A stretch of DNA of 64,000 nucleotides from Pseudomonas sp. 5P_3.1_Bac2. GTDB taxonomy: Bacteria > Pseudomonadota > Gammaproteobacteria > Pseudomonadales > Pseudomonadaceae. The notes beneath the pieces are model-generated. The model did not search any database, was not told the DNA's origin, and saw nothing but the letters and a program-made list of their open reading frames with translations. Position 1 is the first letter of the stretch. Each line of letters opens with the position of its first letter. The position numbers were made by a program, and so were the translations under genes. This document shows, piece by piece, positions 1-8,887 of the stretch. The stretch is from positions 428,015-492,014 of the forward strand of contig NZ_JANLNY010000028.1 of the NCBI RefSeq assembly GCF_025465995.1, written 5' to 3'.

Positions 1-1
1 G

Positions 2-532
2 CTGCACTGCTTCTATGCCCACTCCCTGGTGTTTATGCCCCATGGCGAGAACCTGATTCTGGTGCTGCAAGACCACGTGCCGGTGCGCGTGTTTATGAAG
101 GATATCGCCGAGGAATCGGCCATCCTCGACAAGGACGCGGCGATGCCCAAAGGTCTCGAGCGTCTGGCGGTGGATGTACCGGAAGACTACAAGCTGCTGG
201 GGATCTTTATCGACGTGTTCGATGGCGTGTTCCGCCATATGAGCCAGATCCTCGAACAAAGCGCGAGCATGGACGAAGAGCTGTACTGGCGCACGGTGGC
301 CGACGCCGTGCTCGACTATCAGCAAGCCCATCCTGAGTTACAGGCGCGCTTCGCGCAGTACGACTTCTTCGCGCCGACCTTCTTGCATTCGTGCCTCAAC
401 CGCTTGCAGCTGCGTAACAACCTGCAAATGGTCGATCTGGCCAACCCGGCTGGCAGCACCATCCTCGCCGAACCTTTGCCCAACCCTGTGGCGCCGTTTG
501 CCCCAGGACGGGCGCCAGCTAAGCCCGCTTAG
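2..532 (+). CDS. IucA/IucC-type siderophore synthetase, C-terminal part (5' end outside window)
   Basis: The reading frame is open from the first bases of the window to a TAG at 530-532, so this is the tail of a longer gene. The fragment contains MPHGENLILVLQDHVPVRV followed by MKDIAEE, a hallmark of the C-terminal (FhuF-like) half of NRPS-independent siderophore (NIS) synthetases such as IucA, IucC, AlcC and DesD. These enzymes condense citrate or a dicarboxylate with amines using ATP. A GTG at 29 is in frame but lies inside conserved sequence, so it is not the true start. The siderophore receptor gene follows about 130 bp downstream on the same strand, and a ferric-siderophore ABC transporter lies beyond it. 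Together they suggest a siderophore synthesis and uptake locus. The exact siderophore cannot be told from this fragment. Confidence 0.85.
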   Translation: MHCFYAHSLVFMPHGENLILVLQDHVPVRVFMKDIAEESAILDKDAAMPKGLERLAVDVPEDYKLLGIFIDVFDGVFRHMSQILEQSASMDEELYWRTVADAVLDYQQAHPELQARFAQYDFFAPTFLHSCLNRLQLRNNLQMVDLANPAGSTILAEPLPNPVAPFAPGRAPAKPA

Positions 533-555
533 TCAGGCCGCTAAGTCGTTTCGTT

Positions 556-575
556 TGGCCCGTTATCGCGGGCCA
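556..575 (+). terminator. Possible hairpin after the siderophore synthetase gene
   Basis: Perfect 7-bp inverted repeat TGGCCCG (556-562) / CGGGCCA (569-575) with a 6-base loop, 24 bp after the synthetase stop. There is no T-run after it, so it is at best a weak or attenuating terminator. The downstream receptor gene may still be read from the upstream promoter. I see no clear Fur box between 533 and 664. Confidence 0.3.
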
Positions 576-664
576 GCTTCACGCCCTGCAGGCGTTTGTC
601 TGCAGTTGGCAAACCAAGGACCACGGCAACGCCGTCACTCAGACCATCCACAGAAGCATCCAAC

Positions 665-2833
665 ATGAAAGCAATAATTGAGCAGGGCCGCCCATTACGT
701 CGTTTCATTCAACCGCACAGCGCATGCAGTTGTTATGTGCTGGCCCTAGCTTTAGGTCTGGCCGCGCCCTACAGCCTGGCTGACGAAGCCAGCCAGGCCA
801 GCGATGAGCCGGTGGCGCTGGAAGGCGCCACCATCACCAGCCAAGGCGAGTTGCCTAATGTCAGTGAGCAGAGTGATGCCTATGCCATTGGCAGCAGCAA
901 CACCGCGACCAAGCTGGACCTGTCGCCACGGGAGACTCCGCAGACCCTGGTGACCGTGACCCAGCAGCAACTCAAAGACTTTAACCTGACTAGCGTCAAC
1001 GACACCCTCGATGCGGCCGGGGTGAACGTACAACGGGTCGAGACCAACCGCACCTACTTCACGGTACGTGGCTTGGATGTCTCCAACTTCCAGATTGACG
1101 GTGTGGGTTTGCCGTTCAGTTCGGAAGAGCAGATGGGCGATCTCGACACCGTGCTTTACGACCATGTTGACGTGCTTAAAGGGGCCAACGGCCTGCTGTC
1201 GAACCCAGGTAACCCATCGGCTACCGTCAACTTTGTACGTAAGCGTCCTACCCAGGAGTTTCAGGCTTCTGGCAAGTTCAGCTATGGCTCGTGGGATACC
1301 CGGCGTACTGAGTTCGATCTGTCGGGTGCGTTGAACGACTCGGGCACCATTCGTGGCCGGCTTATCGCCATGGATGAGGACGGCAACTCCTATCTGGATC
1401 GCTATTCGAGTACCAATAACGTTTTCGGCGGTATCCTCGAATTTGACCTTAACGATAGCAACACGCTGACTGTGGGCCACTCACAACAGCGCAATCGCCC
1501 CGACGGCATTATGTGGGGCGGGGTCAACCTCTATAACGTCGATGGCTCCAAGCACCACTTTAGCGGCAGCCACAGCACCGCACCGGAGTGGAGCTATTGG
1601 GATACCAACGACAAACAGACCTTTGTCGAACTCGCCAGTGATTTGGGTTACGGATGGCAGAGCAAGGCCACTCTGAATTACAACGAGTCGACAGGCGACG
1701 GCAAAATGTTCATGACCAAGGGACTGCCGCCTGCCACAGAAACGCCTTACGCCTCTCAGTTTGCTCGTTCCGAGCGGCAAATTCTGGCGGACTTCTACGT
1801 CAAAGGACCCTTTGAGTTACTGGGACGCACCCATGAAGTGGTCGTGGGTACCAACTGGGCCAAGGATGACGTGCACTGGACGTCCAGGGATGCGTTCTCC
1901 TCTGAGTTTCTGCCGCCGGGCTTCAATGGCGATTACCCAGAGCCTGAGTTTGGTGCGGTCACCAGTGGTGCTGACTTCATCAACTACCGGCGTGGTCTCT
2001 ACGGCGCTACCACGTTAAGCCTGACCGATGAGCTGAAGCTGATTGCCGGGGCGAACTGGACCAAAATGACCAGTTCAGGCAATCAGACCGGTGATGTGCA
2101 TGATTTTGAGAAATCCAAGGTCAGCCCTTATTACGGCCTTGTGTACGACTTCCATCCCAACTATTCGGCCTATGTCAGCTACACCGAGATCTTCAATCCG
2201 CAGTTCAAGATTGACGTCAACGGTGGTGTGCTCGACCCGGTCGAGGGTGACAGTATCGAAGGCGGGATCAAGGGCGAGTGGTTCGACAAACGCTTGAATG
2301 CCAGCATCTCGCTGTTCCGCACCAAGCAGAACAACTACGGTGAGTACGCTGACTGGATTGGCGGCATGAGCCGTTACAAAGGCATTGATATTAAATCCGA
2401 GGGTTATGAGCTGACGGTGAGTGGCGAGCTGCTGACCGGCTGGCAAATCAATGCGGGCCTGACTCACCTGTTCTCCCTGGAGAACAAAGAAGGCTCCGCC
2501 GCGCGTACCTATACCCCGCAAAACACCCTGTACCTCAGCACCAGCTATAAGGTGCCGCAAGTGCAGGGCCTGAAGGTGGGGGCGAGCATGAACTGGCAGA
2601 GCGATATTTATCGCGATGAAGGCAAAACGGCCAGTGGTCAAGACATCCGCATCAATCAGGGCTCTTACGCGGTGGTTAACACCATGGCCAGTTATGAGAT
2701 CGACAAGAACTGGACTGTGGCTCTTAACGTCAACAACATCACCGATCGTAAGTACCTGACCAGCCTGTACTGGGATCAGTCCTTCTACGCCGCGCCGCGC
2801 AATGCCACGGCGTCGGTATCGTGGAAGTACTAG
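665..2833 (+). CDS. TonB-dependent siderophore receptor (FhuE-like)
   Basis: A 722-residue outer-membrane receptor that binds a ferric siderophore and imports it using TonB energy. I start it at the ATG at 665. It gives a plausible signal peptide (basic start, then YVLALALGLAAPYSLA before DEASQ); an in-frame TTG at 596 would add 23 residues that do not look like a leader. The plug domain is seen in SPRETPQTLVTVTQQQL, then FTVRGLDVSNFQIDGV and VDVLKGANGLLSNPGNPSATVN. The last residues (ATASVSWKY) end in an aromatic, as expected for a 22-strand barrel. There is no extra N-terminal signalling domain of the FpvA/FecA type. The plug resembles the FhuE/coprogen group. It sits between a siderophore synthetase and a convergent Fhu-like transporter operon, which suggests it takes up the locally made siderophore or a related hydroxamate or citrate type. 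Confidence 0.93.
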   Translation: MKAIIEQGRPLRRFIQPHSACSCYVLALALGLAAPYSLADEASQASDEPVALEGATITSQGELPNVSEQSDAYAIGSSNTATKLDLSPRETPQTLVTVTQQQLKDFNLTSVNDTLDAAGVNVQRVETNRTYFTVRGLDVSNFQIDGVGLPFSSEEQMGDLDTVLYDHVDVLKGANGLLSNPGNPSATVNFVRKRPTQEFQASGKFSYGSWDTRRTEFDLSGALNDSGTIRGRLIAMDEDGNSYLDRYSSTNNVFGGILEFDLNDSNTLTVGHSQQRNRPDGIMWGGVNLYNVDGSKHHFSGSHSTAPEWSYWDTNDKQTFVELASDLGYGWQSKATLNYNESTGDGKMFMTKGLPPATETPYASQFARSERQILADFYVKGPFELLGRTHEVVVGTNWAKDDVHWTSRDAFSSEFLPPGFNGDYPEPEFGAVTSGADFINYRRGLYGATTLSLTDELKLIAGANWTKMTSSGNQTGDVHDFEKSKVSPYYGLVYDFHPNYSAYVSYTEIFNPQFKIDVNGGVLDPVEGDSIEGGIKGEWFDKRLNASISLFRTKQNNYGEYADWIGGMSRYKGIDIKSEGYELTVSGELLTGWQINAGLTHLFSLENKEGSAARTYTPQNTLYLSTSYKVPQVQGLKVGASMNWQSDIYRDEGKTASGQDIRINQGSYAVVNTMASYEIDKNWTVALNVNNITDRKYLTSLYWDQSFYAAPRNATASVSWKY

Positions 2834-2856
2834 GGGTTAATCGCTACAGCTAAATC

Positions 2857-2890
2857 AGGCGCTGCTCTGGGTAAGAGCAGCGCCTTTTTT
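2857..2890 (+). terminator. Rho-independent terminator of the receptor gene
   Basis: Perfect 11-bp stem AGGCGCTGCTC (2857-2867) / GAGCAGCGCCT (2875-2885) with a 7-base loop, directly followed by T residues to 2890. It lies 24 bp after the receptor stop and separates it from the convergent transporter operon. Confidence 0.9.
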
Positions 2891-2963
2891 ATACCTGCGA
2901 TTTAGCCTGTACGAACTGCTTAGGATTGGGCAGGCGCGACTTGGCTCGCGGCTATTGGGCTGT

Positions 2964-3854
2964 TTAAGCCTGCGCCCCAGCATCCGCCGGCAGCGTCAGT
3001 AAGGCCGCGCTGATGGCCTCGGCCAACTGCTCGATACAGAAGATTCCGCCGTGGGTCCATACCGAACGCATCGCTGCCACATGGCCGCGTTTAACAAAGC
3101 CCATGCCTTGCCATAGGGCGGTGCTGAACAGTCGCTCATGCTGGGCAAAGGGCTCGATATAGAGCACCACGCCGTCGTCGATTTGACCTAAGTCCGTCAC
3201 CGGTTTCTGCAGGGCGCCCCAGCGACTGACCGCCACCTCCAGTGCCGGGCTTAAGCCCAGGCGGCTTAGGGCATGCTGCGGCATGGAGTTGGGGCCCATG
3301 GCGTAAAACACCGTGGGCGAATCAAAGCGCACCACGGCGACCTTGGGCGGCTGGCCGTTAAAGTGCGTATACAGCTGTTGGCGCAGTTGCTCCAGATGCT
3401 GATCCATCCGCGCCAGCTCACTCAGGGCCTTGTTTTGGGCGCCGACTTCGGCGGCCAGGCTAAGCAAGTTACGCCGCTGCAACTGCTGGTTGTCCTGCTC
3501 CTGGGTGAAGTCCTGATAGCTGAGTACCGTCGCGATGCGTTCGAGCTTGGGGCGGATATCTTCCAGCAGTGGGGTGATCAGAATCAGCTCGGGTTGTAGC
3601 TGAGCCATTAGCTCCAGATTCGGCTCGGTGCGCGTACCTAGATTGGGCACGCTAAGCGGCAGTGTGGGATGCACCACCCAGTCGCGATAGACCTGGGCAT
3701 CGGCCACCGCCTGCGGCAGCACACCCAGTTGCAGCAGATGCTCGGTCATCTCCCAGCTAAGCGAGACGATGCGCTTGGGCGGCTCGGCCAGCGCCATGCG
3801 CCAGGGCAGGCCGCCCGCTAAGAGCAAGCCTTGCAGCACTGCGCGGCGCTTCAT
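2964..3854 (-). CDS. Periplasmic ferric-siderophore-binding protein (FhuD/FecB-like)
   Basis: A 296-residue solute-binding protein of the class III (FhuD/BtuF) fold. It has a basic N-terminus and a hydrophobic leader ending near MALA, so it is exported; KRRA could also be a Tat-like start. The conserved opening RIVSLSWEMTEHLLQLGVLP and the later PNLELMAQLQPELILIT are typical of the first lobe of this family, and DLGQIDDGVVLYIEP sits in the second lobe. It captures the ferric siderophore after the outer-membrane receptor and delivers it to the permease. Its ATG overlaps the stop of the permease gene by 4 bases (ATGA), so the two are translationally coupled. It is the last gene of the operon. 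Substrate is inferred only from context. Confidence 0.88.
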   Translation of the reverse strand: MKRRAVLQGLLLAGGLPWRMALAEPPKRIVSLSWEMTEHLLQLGVLPQAVADAQVYRDWVVHPTLPLSVPNLGTRTEPNLELMAQLQPELILITPLLEDIRPKLERIATVLSYQDFTQEQDNQQLQRRNLLSLAAEVGAQNKALSELARMDQHLEQLRQQLYTHFNGQPPKVAVVRFDSPTVFYAMGPNSMPQHALSRLGLSPALEVAVSRWGALQKPVTDLGQIDDGVVLYIEPFAQHERLFSTALWQGMGFVKRGHVAAMRSVWTHGGIFCIEQLAEAISAALLTLPADAGAQA

Positions 3855-5860
3855 GCCCAGCGCCCGCGCAGCAGCAACAGCATGAAATACAGGCCGCAGA
3901 CCACCGAGGCCACCAAGCCCACGGGGATTTGCAGGGGGAAGAGCAAATTGCGTCCCAGCCAGTCGGCCAACATCATCAGTGCGCTGCCCAGGGCCATGGC
4001 TAAACCCAGCTGGCTCGGTACGCGCCGGGCGCCAAGCATGGCCGCCATATGCGGGGCGAGCAGACCGACGAAGGCGGTGGGGCCCAGCAAGCTGGTGACC
4101 CAGGCGCAGAGCAGGGAAGCCAACAGCAACAGCAGCAAGCGCGCCTGGGCTAGATTCAGGCCACGGCTTAAGGCCACGCCATCGTCAATCGAGATCAGGC
4201 CGATGGCGCGTTGCATAAGCACACTCAGGCCGCTTAACAGCAGTACCCCAGCCAACAGCCATAGGGCCTGCGCGCCGGTGATGCGATAGGTCGAGCCGGA
4301 CAGCCAGCCGAGCAGGGCCAGGGCATCGCTGGAGCCTTTGCTTAACACGAACTGCAACACGGTGCCGAGCAGGGCACTTAAGGCCACGCCGATCAGCACC
4401 ATAATCGCTGGCGCATAGCGGTGGCGGCGGCCCAGCACCAGCAACACGGCGAGCACCGCCAGGCTGCCGACAAAGGCGGTCAGCGGTGCCAGCAGCCAGA
4501 ACAGCGAGCTGCCAAACAGCACCAGACTGCTCAGCACTGCGAGGCCGGCACCAGCGGTTAAACCGAGCAAGTCCGGGCTGGCCAGGGGATTGCGCAGCAG
4601 GCGTTGCAGCAGCAAACCGGCTACGGCTAAGCCGCTGCCGGCACTGGCGGCGGCCAACACCCGTGGCCAGCGCAACGACCACAACGACTCAGTTGGCCAG
4701 CCCAGTTGCCAGCCAGCAAGACTACGGCTTAAGGCTAGGCCGAGCAGGGCGCACAGCAGCACGGCGGCGATCACGGCGCACAGGTTAAAGCGACTCAGAC
4801 GCAGCGCGCCCCGGGGCAGTTGCAGGGCGCCTTGATCCTTGGCAGACAGCTGCCGGCGCGCCAACCACAGCAGCGCTGGTGCACCAATTAGCGCGGTGGT
4901 GGCGCCAGTGGGCACCAGCTCAAACCAGCCGTTGTTCAGTAGCAGCGCCAGGGCATCACTGGCCAGCAGCAACAGCATGCCCAGCAGCAGGCTGTAGGCC
5001 AGTTCATCGCGGGCGGTACGCGCCCCCAGCCAACGGGCTAAGTTGGGCGCGAGCAGGCCAATAAAACCGATCATGCCGACTGCCGTAATGGCCACGGAAC
5101 TGAGCCATACCGCCAGCAGAAACAGCACCAGCAGCACTGGCAGCAGATTCATGCCCCGGGCTTGCGCCGCCTGCCCGCCAAGCTGCAATAGGGTCAGCGC
5201 GCGCGGGGCGATGACGAGCGCCAGCAGGCCGATTAACAGGCGTGGCCAGAGCCACTGCACCCAGCCCCAGTCGATCTGGGTCAGGTCGCCGGCGCCCCAC
5301 ACAAACAGGCCACGGCTTTGCTCATGGAGGATCAGCATAATGCCGCCGGCAATCGCCCCTAACAGCAGGTTCAGGGCCATGCCGGCGAGCACTAAGGGCA
5401 GGCCGGACAGGCCGCTGCGGCCCACGATCAAGAGCACTAGCGCCACCGCCGTCAGTGCGCCGCCCAAGGCCGCCCATTCGCCATACGCGGCGGCAAAACT
5501 CGGTGCCAGGCTGCTGGCTAACAGTAAGCCGAGCCAAGCGCCGGAGGAGGCGCCGATGGTCATGGGCGACACCAGCGGATTCTGGGTCATCTGTTGCAAC
5601 AAGCTGCCCGCCAGGCCCAGGGCGGCGCCCACTAGCAGGGCGATGACTAAGCGCGGCAGCACGGCCAGGTGATAGTTCAGGGCGCTAAAGCTGTCGCTGG
5701 GCGCGCGCCACAGTTGCCACTGTTGGCTTGGATTCAGACCGCTGCCCAGCTGGCTATGCAGCATGGCTATGGCCAGACCCAGCAGTAGGGTCAGGCCATA
5801 GCGCCGCCACAGTTGGCGGCGCTCATGGCTGAAGCGCAGGGCTGGGGCAACTGCGGCCAT
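3851..5860 (-). CDS. fhuB: Ferric-siderophore ABC permease, fused double FecCD domain (FhuB-like)
   Basis: At 669 residues it has the length of FhuB, in which two FecCD-type permease domains are fused in one chain. Both halves carry matching motifs: LPRLVIALLVGAALGLAGSL with NPLVSPMTIGASSGA in the first, and WPRVLAAASAGSGLAVAGLL with NPLASPDLLGLTAGAGLAV in the second. Each half ends with an EAA-like loop (GMIGFIGLLAPNLAR and GPTAFVGLLAPHMA) that docks on the ATPase. It forms the inner-membrane channel for the ferric siderophore. One base separates it from the ATPase gene, and it overlaps the binding-protein gene by 4 bases, consistent with one operon. A permease fused this way strongly suggests hydroxamate-type substrates, though other siderophores are possible. 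Confidence 0.92.
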   Translation of the reverse strand: MAAVAPALRFSHERRQLWRRYGLTLLLGLAIAMLHSQLGSGLNPSQQWQLWRAPSDSFSALNYHLAVLPRLVIALLVGAALGLAGSLLQQMTQNPLVSPMTIGASSGAWLGLLLASSLAPSFAAAYGEWAALGGALTAVALVLLIVGRSGLSGLPLVLAGMALNLLLGAIAGGIMLILHEQSRGLFVWGAGDLTQIDWGWVQWLWPRLLIGLLALVIAPRALTLLQLGGQAAQARGMNLLPVLLVLFLLAVWLSSVAITAVGMIGFIGLLAPNLARWLGARTARDELAYSLLLGMLLLLASDALALLLNNGWFELVPTGATTALIGAPALLWLARRQLSAKDQGALQLPRGALRLSRFNLCAVIAAVLLCALLGLALSRSLAGWQLGWPTESLWSLRWPRVLAAASAGSGLAVAGLLLQRLLRNPLASPDLLGLTAGAGLAVLSSLVLFGSSLFWLLAPLTAFVGSLAVLAVLLVLGRRHRYAPAIMVLIGVALSALLGTVLQFVLSKGSSDALALLGWLSGSTYRITGAQALWLLAGVLLLSGLSVLMQRAIGLISIDDGVALSRGLNLAQARLLLLLLASLLCAWVTSLLGPTAFVGLLAPHMAAMLGARRVPSQLGLAMALGSALMMLADWLGRNLLFPLQIPVGLVASVVCGLYFMLLLLRGRWA

Positions 5861-5861
5861 C

Positions 5862-6629
5862 TCAGCTCACCACCGCCACCGGCAGGGCTTGCCCCGGTTG
5901 GTTGAGGAGCTGGATATCAATCTCGTACAGCTCGCTGAGCAGATTGGCGTCGAGTAACTGCTGCGGGCTGCCATCGAAAAATAAGCGCCCTTGCTTGAGC
6001 GCGATGATGCGCTGGGCATAGCGGCAGGTGAGGTTGATGTCATGCAGGATCGCCACCACGCCCAAGCCCTGCTGTCGATTGAGTTCGCGCAGTAGATTGA
6101 GGACCTGATACTGATGGGCCAGATCCAGCGCTGAGGTGGGTTCATCGAGCAGAATCAGCGGCGCGGCCTGGGCTAGCAACATAGCAATCCAGGCGCGCTG
6201 GCGCTCGCCGCCGGAGAGGCTGTCAGCCAGGTGTTCGGCGTACTGAGCGGTGCCGGTCTGGGCCATGGCCTGCTCGACGATGGCGTGATCCTGTGGTTGC
6301 CACAGACCGAGTAAACCGCGCCACGGATAGCGGCCCAAACGCACTAACTCGCGCACCGTGAGCCCCGGTACTTCCGGCAGGCGTTGCGGCAAAAACGCGA
6401 TCTGTTGGGCAAAGGCGCGCTGGCTGTAGGTGGTGAGTGGTTGCTGATGCAATTGCAGATGCCCGGCGTCGGGCTCGATCTGCCGCGCCAGCAGATTCAT
6501 CAGGGTCGATTTGCCCGAGCCGTTATGGCCCAGGATCACGGTAAATTCCCCGGGATTAATCACGAGCTGATCCAGCTCAAGGATGCGTCTTTGCTCACGG
6601 CAAACTTCGATCTGGTGCAGGCTCAGCAT
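5862..6629 (-). CDS. fhuC: Ferric-siderophore ABC transporter ATPase (FhuC-like)
   Basis: ATP-binding subunit with Walker A GHNGSGKS, signature LSGGERQRA, Walker B LILLDEPTSALD and the H-loop AILHDINLT. It powers the adjacent permease. I place the start at the ATG at 6629 (MLSLHQIEV), giving 255 residues, close to the family norm. A longer frame upstream would overlap the reductase gene and adds sequence with no ABC character. With this start the gene overlaps the end of the upstream reductase gene by 7 bases, implying coupling in the order reductase, ATPase, permease, binding protein. Confidence 0.92.
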   Translation of the reverse strand: MLSLHQIEVCREQRRILELDQLVINPGEFTVILGHNGSGKSTLMNLLARQIEPDAGHLQLHQQPLTTYSQRAFAQQIAFLPQRLPEVPGLTVRELVRLGRYPWRGLLGLWQPQDHAIVEQAMAQTGTAQYAEHLADSLSGGERQRAWIAMLLAQAAPLILLDEPTSALDLAHQYQVLNLLRELNRQQGLGVVAILHDINLTCRYAQRIIALKQGRLFFDGSPQQLLDANLLSELYEIDIQLLNQPGQALPVAVVS

Positions 6630-7381
6630 GCAGTGGCTAACTCCGTCTGCAAGCGCGCCAGGCGTTCGGCAGGTTTTAATTTTGGGCAGGAACTGCACAG
6701 CTCGCCGTCGGCCCGGCGAAAGTCCTGGCAGCAGGCGCGGCGCAGCAGGCAGAGGTGCTCGTCACCATCACTGGCAATCAGGCCTTCCAGGCAACTGCGT
6801 GGCGTCAGGCGCAGGGCTTCTAGCCAGTCTTGCTCTAGGGCCAGCAGCTGCGCATTGCTGTGCTTGAGTTGGCGCTGAGCCAGCAGCAGGGCGGCGCCGG
6901 CGCAATCGGCAGCGAGCAGGCGGGCCAGCTTGGGATAGATCTCGGCGACCTGATTAAACTCACCGAGCTGAGTCTCCACCAGCTCTTGCACTTGTCCGGC
7001 GGCAAAGCGGATTAACTCTTGGGTCTGGCCGTGCTGCGGGGTATGGGCGGGCAGACAAAAGCCGCCGACAAAACCACTTTGCAAGGACTGGCCCATGCGC
7101 TTTAACGAAGGCGCTTGGCCATGCAGATGTACCGCTAATACGCTCAGGTAAATCGGTTGCCAGATCAGCAATGTCCAACTGCGCACCGCCCAATAGTGGC
7201 GACCGGCTTCCGGATGCTGTTGTTGCCAATAGCGATACAGTTCAGCGATGCGTTGTGGGTTGTCCGGGCTGCCACAGAGCAACTGCTCCTGCTGCACATC
7301 ACCCACACGCCCTTGCAAACGGGGGAGCACCTCGTTGGCGGCATTGAGCAGCAGGGTTAACTCGCGGGAAGTGTTGTACAT
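6623..7381 (-). CDS. Siderophore ferric-iron reductase with FhuF-type 2Fe-2S site
   Basis: A 252-residue protein ending in ACCQDFRRADGELCSSCPKL. The Cys-Cys-x10-Cys-x2-Cys pattern is the 2Fe-2S cluster signature of FhuF and related ferric-siderophore reductases. These cytoplasmic proteins release iron by reducing the imported ferric siderophore. The rest is helical and less conserved, with RHYWAVRSWTLLIWQPIYLS near residues 60-80. It is the first gene of the four-gene uptake operon, so import and iron release are co-expressed. A possible Fur site lies about 80 bp upstream. I recognise the family by its cluster motif and neighbourhood; the catalytic assignment is by family. Confidence 0.85.
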   Translation of the reverse strand: MYNTSRELTLLLNAANEVLPRLQGRVGDVQQEQLLCGSPDNPQRIAELYRYWQQQHPEAGRHYWAVRSWTLLIWQPIYLSVLAVHLHGQAPSLKRMGQSLQSGFVGGFCLPAHTPQHGQTQELIRFAAGQVQELVETQLGEFNQVAEIYPKLARLLAADCAGAALLLAQRQLKHSNAQLLALEQDWLEALRLTPRSCLEGLIASDGDEHLCLLRRACCQDFRRADGELCSSCPKLKPAERLARLQTELATAC

Positions 7382-7458
7382 CCGGACAATCCATTGGCCT
7401 GTAAGGGCTGCAGCCTATCTGCGGCGCGGCCTAGGCCCGATTAGAACAGGCAGTTGCG

Positions 7459-7477
7459 AATAGTTCAAATTATCATT
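7459..7477 (-). promoter_or_regulatory. Putative Fur box upstream of the reductase-fhuCBD operon
   Basis: The 19 bases AATAGTTCAAATTATCATT match the consensus GATAATGATAATCATTATC at 11 of 19 positions. They lie about 80 bp upstream of the reductase start, in a short AT-rich island inside GC-rich surroundings. Iron-repressed control of such an operon is expected; the site itself is an inference. Confidence 0.5.
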
Positions 7478-7539
7478 TGATTGGCGCGACGCATAACCTG
7501 ACGCACCTGTTTTTGCAGGTCAGCGGTAAATCCCAGGCG

Positions 7540-7572
7540 AAAAAAAACCGCTGCACGGGACTGCAGCGGTTT
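7540..7572 (-). terminator. Rho-independent terminator after the CoA-transferase gene
   Basis: Reading the minus strand: an 11-bp perfect stem AAACCGCTGCA / TGCAGCGGTTT (7562-7572 and 7545-7555) with a 6-base loop, followed by a T-run (the A-run at 7540-7547 on the plus strand). It lies 26 bp past the CoA-transferase stop. Confidence 0.9.
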
Positions 7573-7597
7573 AAGGAGAAAGGGTAGCGCGAGGCGG

Positions 7598-8821
7598 TTA
7601 AATCACCCCGGCTGCGCGCAGAGCGCTGATTTGTTCAGTGCTGAGCTTGAGCTGTTGGCGCAGCACCTGATCGGTGTGCTCGCCCAGCAGCGGTGGCGCG
7701 TTGCGATAGGTCACCGGCGTGGCCGACAGCTTCAGCGGACTGGCCACCAGCGGTGTGCTGCTGCCCAGGCTGTTGGGGAGGTCGATGCGCAGGCCACGGG
7801 CTTGCACGTGGGGGTCGGCGAATACCTGTGCCAGATCGTTGATCGGCCCACATGGCACGCCGGCTTGTTCGAGCAATTGCACCCATTCGCTGGTGCTCTT
7901 AAACACCGTGGCCTGGCGCAGCAGGGGGATCAGTTCGGCGCGATGAGCCACCCGCGCTTTGTTGGTGGAAAAACGCGGGTCATCGGCCAAAGCCGTAAGG
8001 CCGGCAACCTCGCAAAGTTTGCGGAACTGCCCGTCGTTACCCACGGCGATGATGAAGTTGCCGTCGGCCGAAGGAAAATCCTGGTACGGCACGATATTCG
8101 GGTGGGCGTTGCCCAAGCGTTTAGGCGCCACTCCGGTGTTGAGGTAGTTCATCGCCTGGTTGGCCAGGCAAGCCACTTGCACGTCGAGCAGGGCCACGTC
8201 GACGTATTGGCCGATGCCAGACTGCTCACGCTGATTGAGCGCCGCCAACACCCCAACAGTGGCGTACAGACCGGTGAGGATGTCCGTTAAGGCCACGCCG
8301 ACTTTGACCGGGCCGCCACCTTCCTCATCATCCGGCTTGCCGGTCAGGCTCATCAGCCCGCCCAAGCCTTGGATCATAAAGTCGTAGCCAGCACGCTTAG
8401 CGTAGGGGCCGTCTTGACCGAAGCCGGTGACTGAACAGTAGATCAGCCGTGGGTTGATGGCTTGCAGGCTGGCGTAGTCGAGGCCGTATGCCGCCAAGCC
8501 ACCGACTTTGAAATTCTCCAGCAGCACATCGCAGTTTTGCACCAGCTCGCGGATCAGGCGTTGGCCTTCGGCTTGGGTGAAATCGATGGTCAGCGATTGC
8601 TTGTTGCGGTTGGCGCTCTGGAAATAGGCCGCCTCGCGCGAATCATTGCCCTGCGCGTCTTTGACGTAGGGCGGGCCCCAGTGCCGGGTGTCGTCACCCG
8701 TGCCGGGACGTTCAACTTTGATCACCTCGGCGCCGAGGTCCGCCAGGATCTGGCCGGCCCAGGGCCCGGCCAACACGCGGGATAAATCTAAAACGCGAAT
8801 ATGTGACAGGGCACCGGACAT
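7598..8821 (-). CDS. gcdG: Family III CoA-transferase (CaiB/BaiF), probable glutarate CoA-transferase
   Basis: A 407-residue class III CoA-transferase. The N-terminus RVLDLSRVLAGPWAGQILADLGAEVIKVE... (residues 9 onward) is diagnostic, and NRNKQSLTIDF is the usual second motif. KVGVALTDILTGLYA carries the Asp that becomes the acyl-CoA-linked catalytic residue. It moves CoA from a donor such as succinyl-CoA to a dicarboxylate. It sits 66 bp downstream of glutaryl-CoA dehydrogenase, with a LysR gene divergent. That is the arrangement I know for the lysine/glutarate degradation locus of Pseudomonas, where this enzyme activates glutarate. The specific substrate is inferred from that context; other short acids are possible. 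Its own terminator follows. Confidence 0.85.
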   Translation of the reverse strand: MSGALSHIRVLDLSRVLAGPWAGQILADLGAEVIKVERPGTGDDTRHWGPPYVKDAQGNDSREAAYFQSANRNKQSLTIDFTQAEGQRLIRELVQNCDVLLENFKVGGLAAYGLDYASLQAINPRLIYCSVTGFGQDGPYAKRAGYDFMIQGLGGLMSLTGKPDDEEGGGPVKVGVALTDILTGLYATVGVLAALNQREQSGIGQYVDVALLDVQVACLANQAMNYLNTGVAPKRLGNAHPNIVPYQDFPSADGNFIIAVGNDGQFRKLCEVAGLTALADDPRFSTNKARVAHRAELIPLLRQATVFKSTSEWVQLLEQAGVPCGPINDLAQVFADPHVQARGLRIDLPNSLGSSTPLVASPLKLSATPVTYRNAPPLLGEHTDQVLRQQLKLSTEQISALRAAGVI

Positions 8822-8887
8822 GGCAGGCCTCTTAGCAACGAAATGAAAGCAGGGAGGCCGCAGCCTCCCTGCTGACGGCAGCAGGAC

